The notes beneath the pieces are model-generated. The model worked only from the letters and a program-made list of their open reading frames with translations, was not told where the DNA came from and did no database searches. Made by a program: the position numbers and the translations under genes. From NCBI RefSeq assembly GCF_000003815.2, contig NC_049994.1, forward strand, positions 6,733,923 to 6,797,922: 64,000 nt of DNA, in the 5' to 3' direction. Below, one piece after another: positions 36,936 through 48,935 of this stretch; within the stretch, counting starts at the first letter, position 1, and every line of letters starts with the position of its first letter. The DNA comes from Branchiostoma floridae (lineage: Eukaryota; Chordata; Leptocardii; Amphioxiformes; Branchiostomatidae).

Positions 36936-37374
36936 TAGGGGTTTGTAATGGTACAATACAGAAAATTTAGGTCCAGTTATGATCCAGGTCCAGTTTCGGA
37001 CCTGAACCTGAACCTAATTATCTGTGAAAACGTTTGAATGGGCAGTATTCAAAACAATGGTCCATTTCACTGCAATACAGTACAAAGGGATCTGTTTCAT
37101 GAAGTATCTGACAATTTGTAACTTACATTTTAAAATCCTATCTCCATGTTTACAACACTAATAACTTAGACCAAGTTTGACTGTGGCAGCCTTTAACTCT
37201 CCTCTACTTTGCTCTTGTTATTATCTTGGGCTGGTAAGCCCCAAAACACATGAACGCCTGCAGGTACAATCTGTTCACTTTCTAATTGGTCCAAAATCTG
37301 GTCCAAAATCTATTCTTGTTCAGGTTTGTTTTGTCCAGACTGGTACAACAAGAAAAGACGGTTACCCACCCCTA
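36936..37374. mobile_element. MITE, GGGGTGGGTACC family, copy 3 (degraded)
   Basis: Begins TAGGGGTTTGTAATGGTAC and ends GGTTACCCACCCCTA. The interior 'GGACCTGAACCTGAACCTAATT' core and 'CCATTTCACTGCAATACAG' match copies at 10151 and 11545. It starts 32 bp after the zinc-finger stop codon. Confidence 0.7.
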
Positions 37375-37957
37375 TAGTGATGAGTTTAGGTATGTAGCAG
37401 CTCAAAAGACTGACTCAAGCCACATGAAGTGAATTTCATCTATAACATCCTCTGCAGATACTGAATCCAATTTGCACAGGCAAAAAATAAAACTAAAGAT
37501 AACAAGTTCTGCCAGAAACAAGGCAAGACTATATATATATAAACCTTGTAACAAGAAGTGTAGAGATAAAATATGACATTGATACTAACAGGTATTTTAT
37601 TCCTGTATTCAATAAAATTTGTAATATATAGTACAATGTAATACAATACAATGTGACATAATATTTCAGACTCTCAAGAAAAAGTTGCTTGAAAGCCACC
37701 CTTAAAGATATGTCTGTACAATCTGAATTGAAGACTACAGTTCACTCTACAGAAGCAATTGAAAGGAAAGACTAAGAAAAATCTTAGCTTAAGCTTCTCT
37801 TTTTACATTCCTCTGTCATTTAGTAGAACTCTCATGCTGCAGAGAGATAGTTAAAAGTTAGACATTACTGACTAATAATGTAGTTGGTAAACCTGTAGTA
37901 ACAAACTTGATAGCATGCTTGATTAAATGATGGATGGTTTACGAAACATAGTAAACA

Positions 37958-38222
37958 TAGGTCCATATACGGGACTGTTCTTCAGTGTTAATGTTAACAT
38001 AGACCATTACAGGACTGTTATTAAGTGATGATGTAATCATAGGTACATACAGAACTGTTATCCGGCGTTGATGTTCTCTCATAGGTCCATACAGGACTAA
38101 TATCCAGTATAAATGTTATCATTGGCTAATACAGGACTGTTATCTAGTGTCAATGTTATCATAGGTCCATACAGGACTCTTGTTTAGTGTCAATGTTATC
38201 ATAGGTCCATACAGCACTATTG
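37958..38222 (+). repeat. ~39-bp tandem array at the outer left-arm boundary
   Basis: About seven units of the form ATAGGTCCATACAGGACTNT followed by TATCCAGTGTCAATGTTATC-like sequence. The last 39 bases of the window (63962-64000) are one unit of the same array in the opposite orientation. The array therefore belongs to both arms of the inverted duplication. Confidence 0.85.
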
Positions 38223-38534
38223 TAGCAATGTGTTCTTGAATGAAATTAAAAAAAGAAAACAGTCTGTATTTGTAATGTTTCTCATTTTGCTAAACTAGTC
38301 CAAAAGTGAAGGGGAGGTGAATGATTTTGCACACAACTGCGTGAAACGAAGAAAATGACGTTAAGTAGATGGGGATGTATTCTCATTTTATTTTTATATT
38401 GATTTTGAATTCAATCGACACTACAGTGACTTACAAGTAATGATATTTCTAATGCAAATATGTCTGACGATACGTATCTTTGAAAACTCTGGCGTTTTAC
38501 TATTATTATTGGAAAACTTTAGCATTCACCTTAA

Positions 38535-39419
38535 CCCTATCCAGACTGGGCTTTTTTGGCATTCCCTTGACTGGGGTGGGTGGGGGTGGCTCACCCCCCC
38601 CCCCCTTCGTATGTTCAAAACGGCTTACTGTACGATCACCAAATTTGCAGGAGGTAATATGCTCGTCAGGTTTTATCATCATTATGACGCAATATTACGT
38701 AATCATGACGTCATTAAGCGATTTTTTTGCTAAAACGGGGAATTCCCATAATACCTAAATATTTCACACAAAAAGGTACCAATTAAGGTTTCTTATCAAT
38801 ATCTAAGTTGACTTCTGTTGTCAAATGCCGACGTAAAGACGTCAAAACGACGTCATAGAATTACGTCATATATAGTTTAGCTATCCGCCATCTTTGATTA
38901 TCAACCTTAAATGTCTTAAGATACCTTTTTTTAACATATAACGCTAAACCCTTATGAAACTGGATTAAAAACGTTCACAAATGTTTTCTGTAAGACAATA
39001 CCATGTAGTGACGAAATCCGAGTGAAAATAAGCTGGTCATAATTTTTCATCATGATATTGTCGTCCATCTTGGACTTTGACCAGTTACGTCATCTCATTA
39101 GCATAATTCATGAATATTCAATTAAAAAAGTTAAACTTGGTTGTGTTAGATGTTAAAGATATAGGAAAAGAAGTTAAGTTTAGCAAGAAAATCTTAATAT
39201 CCCATTGTTTAAACCAGATTTGTGTAAAATTTGCCTTTCAGAAACCCGTTGCCATGGCAACACGAAAAAGTATGAACTTACTTTTTTGGTTTGAAATTGT
39301 TGCCAACAATATTCTAGGAAAAGTCACCAAGTTTGGTTGTTCTAGCACAAGCCGTTTGGAAGGTATACGACGTCAAAGTTGCCGCAGGCACTTTTTGCCC
39401 CCCCCCCTCCAGTCTGGGA
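38535..39419. mobile_element. piggyBac-type non-autonomous element A (3' end damaged)
   Basis: TTAA (38531-38534) precedes the terminus CCCTATCCAGACTGGGC. The far end retains the inverted CAGTCTGGGA but lacks the expected final TAGGG and TTAA. The interior shares with elements C, D and E a 'TTGCCATGGCAACACGAAAAA' block and a 'GACGTCAT...ATTAGCATAA' block. The opposite arm has the uninterrupted target with TTAA at 63469-63472. Confidence 0.8.
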
Positions 39420-39511
39420 AGTTGTGAACAAATTTACACATACAAATATTTTGTGTTAATTCCCTACATCTAACAGAAGCATCAAAGCATTGTTTTCTTT
39501 GAACAGCCATC

Positions 39512-39645
39512 GTGGTTATTGACCCTGGAGTTCCGCAGGGTATAGTGTTAGGCCCTCTGCTTTTTCTACTTTGCAATTATAACTTCTCCAACTCAGTAGA
39601 TCCACACGTTGAACACTTTGCTATCTTTATGTCTGGGTTGACATA
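39512..39645 (+). pseudogene. Non-LTR reverse-transcriptase fragment (domain 5 region)
   Basis: Encodes 'DPGVPQGIVLGPLLFLL' followed by a degraded 'NFSNSVD', the conserved GVPQGS-LGPLLF segment of LINE reverse transcriptases. Nothing else of the ORF is intact. The same fragment in reverse orientation lies at 63225-63335, so it was present before the arms were duplicated. Confidence 0.75.
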
Positions 39646-39934
39646 TTTTCTGATAGTGGTAGATGATTATTATCATTTTAAATCAGCATTACGTTACGTC
39701 ACAAACAAAAGGTTATTAAAAATAAAGCAACCAGCTTGGACCTGCCATCTTGGGCCTACAATCTTGATGAACTTGCCTACATTATGAATTGTACATTACA
39801 AAAGTTTTATTGATTTACATACTATGTTATTGATGGAAGTTTATATCTTGTATAATCAATGTCGTCAAACAAGAAAAGAATGCGACTAACGAAGATCCAT
39901 CGACACATAAACGAAAAAAATGCACTTAAAACCT

Positions 39935-40195
39935 TTATGTACAATATTAATATGCAATTTTAATCCGGATTCCTGACATCATTCTGTTATGTTTCTACGT
40001 TATATTAAGTTAAAAGGTGAAACTGGTTTTGCAAATCTGGTTTTGTACAAACTTTATGTTTATATTTCTTTGGTTTTATAAAACTTAACGTATAATCATG
40101 TTATTGAAATTAATTTGGTTTTGTTAAACGTATTGGAGTTTTCCCCCAAGGGGGCTTTGAAAAACGCCATCAGACGATATGATTTCACCCTGGTT
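39935..40195 (+). mobile_element. CR1-like LINE 3' tail, left arm only
   Basis: Ends with ATTTCACCCTGGTTAAATAAAG, the same 3' terminus as the LINE at 7998-8015. The matching place in the right arm (about 62955-62975) lacks this ~260 bp, which marks it as a post-duplication, 5'-truncated insertion. Confidence 0.6.
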
Positions 40196-40549
40196 AAATA
40201 AAGAATAAACAACCAAAAATTCAATTAACATTAAATCAAGGATTATGAAACAATAAGTTAATGATACTAGTTTTCTTCTTAAGGACTAAGCCTAATATTC
40301 TTCCTAAATCTTTTAAGGAGAACGTCGACGTGGATAAAATTACTAGTATTGTGCTTTACGCTAGGGCAAGATATCCGGTCTTGATGATACAATTTTAACC
40401 TTATCTTATAATTTGTTGTAGAAAAGAGAAAATAGATGCCACAGATAATTTAGTGTTGTGTAGCAATATCAGAAAAGGAAATAGTGGCAAGATTTTCATT
40501 TTCAAGCGTGAAAATAAACTTTATTTATAACTAGAGTTCGGCGATCTCA

Positions 40550-41550
40550 TACCTCCATGAAACATTTTGAGCTTTTGTAAATTTTATGCAAATGACTTAT
40601 CATTTACATAATTTATCCTCGGCGATGTTCATTAATGACTAACGTACACATGTCACAAGTGTAAACTTTCCATCATTAGCTATTTCTATATATATTATGC
40701 AAATCAGTTCCACATTTGCATATTTGGTATCTGCTCATGTTTCACCTATCATGACTTACATGTGCTACATTTACTGAAGTTCAGCTATTGAAAACACTGG
40801 AATTGTACAATTTCCCCATTAATTATGCAAATTAAGTCCTCATATGCATAAAATGTATATCATTATGAGCATCTTTGCCTAATCTACCTGCATGCAAAAA
40901 ATGATAGCAATCCATCATTCCTTTCCATAGCTATCCTCTTTGGAGTGTCTTGACAAAAACGCCCCTGCAGTTTCAAAATTAATTGTCATGACGTTAAAAG
41001 CTATCTACCACCTAAATATCAAAACCATATCATGTCCGGTATAAGATATTAGGCATCCTTCCATCCTTCCATCTTTTCGGTACAGGAAATACATAGAAAA
41101 AAAATGATATGATAGAATAAGCTCATTAATCATGCAAATGTAATCTAGTTTTGCATAATTAGTATTCATCTTGTATAAAATTGTCTAAGGTACCTACATA
41201 CTAAAAATCATGAAAATCCATTGTTTCCTTCTTGGGTTATCCACTTCAGAAGCTTTTGACAAAAATGCCCTTGCTATCCTTAACCTAGACGCTAGGGGCC
41301 ATACTTATGTCACTTATTCATGAGCATAAGAGCTATCTAACACCCAAAAATTGGGATCATATCTTGTTCAGAACACGAGATAGCAAAACCGGAAGTTGCG
41401 TTACAGTACCAAGGATAGCCGCTAGGGGGCCTAAAATCTAATCACTTCCAGCTTTCATCGCACCCCACCAACACATCAAGTATGAAACTCATCCATCCAG
41501 CCGTTCTTGAGTTATCTTGTTGACAGACAGACAGACACACACACACACAC

Positions 41551-41603
<53 letters not shown>

Positions 41604-41642
41604 CTTGTGAAAATATAACTTCCATGACATTTCATGGAGGTA
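40550..41642. mobile_element. DNA element with TACCTCCATGAAA inverted ends, left arm only
   Basis: Left end TACCTCCATGAAAC and right end TTTCATGGAGGTA. The interior is AT-rich with repeated ATTATGCAAAT stretches and 'CCGCTAGGGGGCC' blocks. Near the right end lies a (CA)n microsatellite (41533-41600) preceded by 'GACAGACAGACAG'. A truncated relative lies at 43505-44035. The right arm near 62640 lacks it. No coding. Confidence 0.7.
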
Positions 41643-41944
41643 ATAATCCGAATTATAGAAAATATAAGCCATAAACTGTAACACAATGAATAATAATGTT
41701 GAAGAATTATGCGACGTAAGTCAATACGAAAGCGCTTTCAAGATAAAGAAATATTGGAACACTCTGTCATAAATTTTCGGGATCCAGGGGAGTAAAGTAT
41801 TTAATCGAAAACATAATCAAAGCAAAATGGACTTACAGGGAAATATGGTCAATTAGGGAAACAGTAATAAACTATGGACATGTATTCCTTGTCAGTCGTT
41901 TAAAGAAAAAAATTAACGAGTTCTCCATTTTCTTCACTTACGTC

Positions 41945-43226
41945 CTTTATACTTTGCATTATTTTTTTTGCTTTTTACAAACAGATGAGGACAATGTGGC
42001 ACTGCACTCAAATTTTTGAAATTTATATCAACCCTCAAGCACCCGACCTTTTTTTTGCGACTAAAATGACCGAGTGGGGTCCAAACGGACCCCAAAATGT
42101 TTTTCATAAAATCTTAATTCCAATTCTTATCGGTGATCATTGTACATACATTGCTTCGTCAATGTAAGAGAAATATTTTGAGATGTTAAGGTGTTGCTAA
42201 TTCCAGCTCATCATCATAATTTATGCAAAAGGTCAGAAGGGTCACTTTTGCACGAAAGCTATTCTGACCAGAGGGTGGAATTTTGAGGCCCTCAGCAACT
42301 TTTATGGCTTTTAACTCACTAACGGCTAAAGCTAAAGCTACGAAACTTGGTAATTTCTCACAAAATATTGTTAGCAAGAGTTTAAAGTCAATAAAATAAG
42401 TTTATCATTTTCTGGGGTCGCCATGGCAACATAATTATAACAGGCATATTTTTGCCAAAATTTGCCAATTTCGATTTAAACAAGATTCACTTGGTAAACT
42501 ACACTTGTTTTAATACAACAATTAAATTCTATGAAATTCACTGTAATTTTCGTAATTTAAAATTCATGATTTATGCTAATTTCATGATGTCATTGGTCAA
42601 AATCCAATATGGCCGCCCTTATAAACTAAATGACGTCATAATGTCATCATATTATATGGTGATGACACAGAAGTTTTTGTGAGGATACAGTTTTACATGT
42701 TTATCAATCTCTAAAAGTTTGGTGGTCATACGGTAAGTAGTTCAGGAGTTAGGTTCAAAAGTTTTTTTTTTAAATGTGCACGTGGACCCCAAACGGACTG
42801 AACACAGACTTTCTTTATAGTTTCCACAGTAATGTACCAATCTTCGTAAAAACTTAGGAGAAGGTATAACAGATGTTGACTGACAAAGTCACGGAAGGAA
42901 TTTTTCTTTAGATCATAAATGTTCAAATGGCACTTCAAAGTTTACGCCTGGGGTCCAAATGGACCCCACACGTGTGTTTGAGGGTTAACAGTGCCACATA
43001 CAAGGTATAGACAGAAAGTAAAGGTAGTCTTTTATCTCCCTGACCGAAGTCAGGTACCCATTTTGACACCTAGGTAAAGTGAGGAAGGTCGTGTAAAGTG
43101 CCTTTCCCAAGGGCACAACGTCGAGGGCACGGCGAGCTAGATCGAACTCAGGACCTATAGATTCCGTGCCGAACGCTCATAATACCAGCTACGCCACGTC
43201 TGACGCCACGATTCTTCTTTGTACTT
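41945..43226 (-). mobile_element. SINE insertion (with nested element) in the last exon of the minus receptor gene
   Basis: Minus strand: head at ~43216 with A-box-like TGGCGTAGCTGG and B-box GAGTTCGATC, then the 'GTTGTGCCCTTGGGAAAGGC...GGGTACCTGACTTCGGTC' body to ~43000. A TTAA element (42032-42984) follows, then the A-rich tail at ~41956-41990. Imperfect target duplications CTTTGTACTT (43217-43226) and CTTTATACTT (41945-41954) bracket it. The right arm reads straight through this place (62310-62330). Confidence 0.8.
42032..42984. mobile_element. piggyBac-type non-autonomous element B (nested in the SINE)
   Basis: Terminus CCCTCAAGCACCC preceded by TCAA (a one-base change from TTAA). The other end is TGTGTTTGAGGG followed by TTAA (42985-42988). 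Each subterminal region carries GGGGTCCAAANGGACCCC, near-palindromic. The interior has 'GCCATGGCAACATAA'. No transposase ORF. Confidence 0.8.
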
Positions 43227-46200
43227 CTTGTAGTCGTGACAGCCGCGGCAGCTACAGTGGTGGGACGTTCCACCGCACCAGTTTCCAGGGGAGCAGCATG
43301 GGGTTTCACCGTCAGGGGCACATTCAGCAGGGTTACCGTCTTCTGCAGGGTAACCCTTACCACATCTCAAGTCGTCTCGCCACTTATTCTTAAGACCTAT
43401 TGGTGTTAAGATTTGTATTAATCGATATTTACACAACAATTATCCCGTACATTAAGTAGGTGTATGATTATAAGTTCGTTATGATGCGGTTACATTTATG
43501 ATTGCAGTAAACCTTTTTTATGCAAATAGGCGTTTACATAAATTTTGAAAGTGATTTGCATCATTAATGAGCTTACACATGTCACAAGTAATTAAATTTC
43601 ATTATTCATCACTTTGATACATATTATGCCCTTTCTTGCAATTTTTTGCATTAATTATGCAAAGCATTACCTCATTTGCATGTTTGGCATCTGTTTATGT
43701 TTCACCAGTCATTATTTTTATCTTTTGTACATTTATTGAAGTCCACTTACGAAAAGCAATGCAAAAGTTCCTTATTTCTTATAAAAAATGAATCTGCATA
43801 ACATGTACGTATATCATTGCATACATCTTTGTCTAATCTACTTGCATGCCTTTAAAAATGAAAATCAGTCGTTCCTTACGTCACTTATCCTCTTTTTAGT
43901 GTTTTACAACATGCCCTTGCAGTTTCAAAATTAGATGTTAGGGGGCTCAAACAAGCCAAAGTTTTAGAGAAAGGATATGATAGAGTATTCTCATTAATTA
44001 TGCAACTGGCCTCCTATTTTGCATAACTTCAAACGATTATAGGGTTTACGACACAGATAGGTCAAAAGATTCTGTATGTACCTTTCCTCTGGTAGTAATT
44101 TCGATGTGGCCAACTGTCCCACTCAGAACCAGGATGTGCCGCCGTGTCTTTGGCACTTCTGAGGAGATAACACCGTGCACTACCGCCCTCTGGCGATCCC
44201 GCGGGGCGATGGTTGAAGGACAGACATGGCGGGCTGACGCCGTCGTACCTGCCATAACCTTTCAGACAACGGCGGGCACACTCGTCGGCGTCTATGTCGT
44301 TGTATGCTCTTATGAGGCCAGAAGAATCGCCGAAGAAACGACCCTTTTGCTTGGTGAAGAGGTTCTCGTACGATACAGTCGCTTAAAGGGAAACATTTGT
44401 AGCATTAGACAGGCAATAGTTGCGAGCGAATACATGAAATTTCACCCAACCCAAAAATGTGAATTTTAGACAAAATGCTCGGAACAAAAATGGACTCTGT
44501 TGGTAGCGCTTCCTGTTGAAATGGATCACGTCCAATGTGGAACTTTGTGGAAATTCACCTATGCACGACAATAGACCCTTCCACATGTAAAATGAACACG
44601 TCCAAAATTATTTACGCTCACAAAAGGGAATATTGAATTGTCAACCCAGTCCAAAATCAAATCAAGGAGAATTATCCATTTTGTGCAAAAATTGACACAC
44701 AGTGTAAAATAGTAAGATAAACTAGTCCAGATATGCTTTTACTCCGAACATGACCCTTTGTATAATCAACCAAGTCCATAATTGAATTGTATAAAATGTC
44801 CCAAGTACTTGATTGAATGTACTCTTGCAGTTTACATATTTGTGGATGTAAAATGGCAAAAAGCGCTTAAAGTGGTTCATCTAGTGGGGTAAATTAAGTC
44901 CGGGAATATGCATATCATTGGTCATCTGCTTTCAAGAATCAAGGAACAACAGCCGAAAATTTACAGTTTACGTCTACAAATGAATAGTTACTGTAGTTAT
45001 TCGGTTATACATATGTTAGAGGACAATTTTTGGGGGTAAAACAAGCGGCCAAAATGTTACATAAAACAATTGGTGTAATGTATGCCAAAAATATTATCGA
45101 AATCTTAGGCCATATCGTTTTAATTTTTGTTGATGTTTGAATTTGTAATTAAAAATACAAAGCAGGAGGGGTAAACTGCACAGATGGTAAAGCCAAAGGT
45201 GGAGATAAGGGCTTTCATATACTGGGAAATAAAACGAAGACACTACATGTATACTCCAGCTACACGTGTTATCATTTTCACAGCCCATTGAGTCTCGCAT
45301 GCAGGTTAATGTAAAATGGACCGTTCCAAAAACACTTATTTAAATGTAGACTGTTGCATAAATGCGCAATGTCCAAAATTGAATCTAAAAAAAATGTAGC
45401 CCATGTAGAAATGAAGTTTCCAATTTCCATACCTATGTAAAATAGGTCCCGAAGTAAAAAAGATACACTTTTGTATAATTACCCAGGTCACAAACTATAC
45501 TCCATGTGAAATAATTGAGTCTTTTCGAGACCTTACATTTCGGTTAAATAATACCCTGAAATCCAAAAATAACTCTACATTCTACGTTAGTGTCAGGCTT
45601 TGTGGTATGACCCACGCCTCGCCATATCAGACTTGGTTTGATTATGAATTAAGTGGAAAGTGTTATATTTCTCCTCGTCTTTTAGACAGAAATTATGCCA
45701 CACTACATTCTTATTTGATGGAAACTGATGGACAAGAGGACCCAAACTATACTACATTTGCAACATCGTAGACGACTGTTAATCAAATTTACATTTCATA
45801 GTTGGGTGGCCAAGAGTGTAGGCAGTATTAACATAAACAGTAGAGTTACCATGAAAATAGGTAGCAGGGTTACCGGCAATGTAGGCGGTGTCCACTGCAG
45901 GGTGACCATCGGTGTAGGTAGTGTCCACTGCAGGGTGACCATTGGTGTAGGTAGTGTCCACTGCAGGGTGACCATCGGTGTAGGTTATGTCCACTACAGG
46001 GTGGCCATTGGTATAGGCAGCGTCCATATCGTGGTAACCAGGAGTGAATGTTGTGTCCAAATCAAGGTGACCGGCAATGTAGGTAGTGTCCACTGCAGGA
46101 TGACCATCAGTGTAGGCAGTGTCCACTACAGGCTGACCATTGGTGTAGGCACCGTCCACACCATGGTGCACAGGGATGTACCTGTAGGTTGTGTCCAAAG

Positions 46201-48718
46201 CAAACTGCCCAGGGGTAGTTACAGCATCATCCGTCTGCCCCATCTGCAGAAAAGAACGTTTGTTTTAGTACATACAAGTAACAGAACTGGTGACTAATTT
46301 GAATAAGGACGATACTTTCCATCATGTTAAATGATATACAACGAACTATGCCTTCCTAAAGGGGCAGCAACATATTTTGCAATGGACAAAAACATAAGGG
46401 TAGGCTATAGCTCTGAACGGATTTTACCTTATGAACGGCCCGAATCCCGTTGTAGTAATACCAGGTTCCGAATACGGCCGATGCCGTCAGCAAAGCCGTT
46501 ATCATCACAGCAATACCTACACTGGCCACAGTAAACCCTGAACATACATAAGAAAGCAACGTTATTGTTTTTTTTTTGTGAAACTGACCCAAGCGCTCAT
46601 ATTAGGTCACATGTATTACAAAGAATCATCGGGAGGCGTATGATTTAGAAACCATCTTTAATAGAGCACCTTCGTTGATCCTTTGTGTTTATGGGTGCGA
46701 GTTTAAGACCAGCAGCTATTCCAAAGAACACTCGACGTGTGTAATGGAATTCAACGGGTCTTAAGTCAAGCCTATTGAATCTTTTACGGAAACATTAAGT
46801 AAAGTAAAACATTTTCTAAACAACCAAGTACATAATATCGTAATAGGATGTTAAAAAGCTTAAGGCTGCCCTTAAAATGGTCTATAACGCACGCAAACAT
46901 ATAGGATCTCCATATATAGGACCTGCAGTGGAACATAAAAAAACGGAGGAAAAGAAATAATATAGCTTAACTCTATTCAGACCGGGCTTTTCTGGTCATC
47001 CCTGGACGGTGGTGGTGGGGGGGGGGTATGAGGTCCTCCACTTCTAAGTCCTCTAACTCTTGAACGACGTGCCGTAGGGCCACCAAATTTTCAGGACATA
47101 ATATCGACATAATATCTGACGAGTATTTGATGTTTGACGTTACGTTGACGTAAGATTATATTTGACTATATTGATTATATTGGCCGGACCCATGAAAAAA
47201 GGGTATTCTCAGAAAACTTCAAGTTATACTACAAAAATATAACAACAAGTGCAGATGACAGATTAATAATGTTTATTACGACTTGTATTGCCAAAATGAC
47301 GTCATGCACATCTAAGATACGAGTTACGTTCCGCTATATTATATCCACCACCTTGAATTTTTAAAACTACCTTTTTTGCAACAAATTATCACAAAGGGCA
47401 ATGGAAATGGACTAAATTCATTCATTTAGATGGTTTTTGATGAAAAAATACCAGGTAGTTACAAATTCTAAGGGATGATTAGCTTGTTATTCTTGATCTG
47501 GCCATACGGTCCGCCATCTTGGATTTTGGGCTGATGACGTCATCAAATTAGCATAATGTACGCATGTATAATTATGAAAGATATTCTAAATAATATAAGA
47601 TTTTATTTATGTAACAAAATAGCAGTAATATAGCAAATAAATGTGAAAAATACGTTGTTGGAACCAAAAATAGTGATTTTTGGCAAAACTGCCTGTCAGC
47701 AAACGGTTGCCATGGCAACACGAAAAAAAGGAAAATTTGTCAAACTTCATAAAATTGTTGCCAACAATTTTTAGGAAAACTCACCAAATTTGGTGGCTTT
47801 AGCGTAAGGCGTTCTGGCGTTATAGGACATCGAAGTTGGCGCAGGCCTCAAAAGCCCCCCCCCCCCCCCCCGGTCTGTATAGGGTTAAAGGAAATGAAAG
47901 AATTAGAATAATCAAAATATATAAATTTATCATTTCAAATTGCTGTTGTAGGTAGGTACTGATGAACAACCAAAACAAATTATTTCAATTACATTTCATG
48001 AAACTATATCTGTACCTAAGGAAAACAACTTACGGCAACGTGCTTGTTGCGGAATGTTTGGAACATACATCGGATTCCTGTTCAGGGCGTCTGTTAAGGT
48101 ATTCGGATCTGCATTTGGGATATGCATGTTTGTAGGTATGTCGGTGTTACCATCTACAGGATCCATTTGGTCAGCAACCTGTTCAGTGGAGTTGCATCCT
48201 GATATGTGCGATGAGTCTTGGACTTCATATGCGACGGCATAAGGTTCAGCATTATCAGGTGTGGTGTAGACTGGTTCCGGAATTGCAGCCGCAATGTCGT
48301 TTTGGCAAATTATGCCTTTGCCATAATCATCGTTGTACGTTGTTGTAACAACTGTTGTTTCATATGGGTTGGTGCAGGAATGACAACCACTTGTCTTTGA
48401 TGTGTATCCAGAATCTGGTTGATTCACGGCTTTTGTGAGACACTTCTGTTTTCTGATAGTGTACAAGGGATTCGGGTATTTGCGACTTTGTCGGGAGGTT
48501 GCATTGATGCTTAATGTTGGAGTCACCATGTCATTCTGACACATGTTTTCATCAGTACCTGCATTAAAAGCGACATCATCTGAGGCAATTTTCATTCTAT
48601 CGATTGCATCTGCTGTTGTGTCAGGCGTATGTTTGTCATCATCGTGTTCTTTGCACCCGTTCAGTATGGAGGGATGTTTGTCCTTGTCTAATTTCCCGGA
48701 GACTTCGTGTGCGTGCAT
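43155..48718 (-). CDS. Type II membrane protein with repeat stalk, PAN/apple and hevein-like domains (minus paralogue)
   Basis: Coding exons, 5' to 3' on the minus strand: 48718-48034 (exon begins 48752), 46537-46428, 46243-45850, 44381-44082, 43396-43155; phases join into 576 residues. Order: cytoplasmic tail ~1-228 with NPLY and NPMY motifs and 'EPYAVAYEVQD'; transmembrane segment ('VGIAVMITALLTASAVFGTW'); ~11 stalk repeats of 11 residues (consensus GHPAVDTTYTD); a PAN/apple domain ('DADECARRCLKG'...'ARCYLLRS'); and a cysteine-rich domain with CCSPGNWCGGTSHHC, hevein-like. RxxR before the membrane segment suggests N-in orientation. It is probably a surface glycan- or protein-binding receptor, inferred from domains only. 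Compared with the plus paralogue, ~90 N-terminal residues are missing and the last 20 residues come from a SINE. The start is uncertain. Confidence 0.75.
43505..44035. repeat. Truncated relative of the 40550-41642 element (intron of the minus gene)
   Basis: Shares 'ATTAATGA..', 'ACACATGTCACAAGT', 'TTTGCATNTTTGGNATCTG' and 'AATCTACNTGCATGC' in the same order with 40600-40890. No terminal repeats. It is absent from the matching intron of the plus gene. Confidence 0.65.
44470..45540. repeat. Degenerate ~40-60 bp array in the intron before the PAN exon
   Basis: Many blurred repeats of 'TGTAAAATGnnnnCGTCCAAAATTG' and 'TTTGTATAATCAACCAAGTCC' fill this interval. The corresponding intron of the plus gene (60608-60963) is only 356 bp and has a few units, so the array grew in this arm or shrank in the other. 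The same motif recurs in the palindrome centre at 54410-54570. Confidence 0.6.
46971..47884. mobile_element. piggyBac-type non-autonomous element C (intron of the minus gene)
   Basis: TTAA at 46967-46970 and 47885-47888 flank termini CTCTATTCAGACCGGGC and CCGGTCTGTATAGGG. The interior contains 'GATGACGTCATCAAATTAGC' and 'GTTGCCATGGCAACACG' blocks shared with A, D and E. It lies in the intron between the cytoplasmic-tail exon and the transmembrane exon. The plus paralogue's intron lacks it. Confidence 0.9.
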
Positions 48719-48778
48719 CTTTTGTACAGCGTCAGTTAGATCATTTCCCGGCCTGTAGATACAAGTTTTAGAAAAGTA

Positions 48779-48780
<2 letters not shown>

Positions 48781-48832
<52 letters not shown>

Positions 48833-48835
48833 CTA

Positions 48836-48883
<48 letters not shown>

Positions 48884-48891
48884 ACTCCCCC

Positions 48892-48930
<39 letters not shown>
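48781..48930. repeat. (TA)n and (TC)n microsatellites
   Basis: (TA)n from about 48778 to 48829 followed by (TC)n to about 48922, just upstream of the first coding exon of the minus gene. Confidence 0.95.

Positions 48931-48935
<5 letters not shown>

Noticed and set aside
45728-46297. 189-codon plus-strand ORF with VGSVHCRVTIG repeats
   Set aside because: It is the antisense of the stalk repeat exon of the minus gene; splice sites and paralogy support the minus strand.
48034-48718. ITIM motifs in the cytoplasmic tail
   Set aside because: Tyrosines such as PLYTIR and VAYEVQ lack the hydrophobic residue at +3; only NPxY and a YxxP site fit known motifs.
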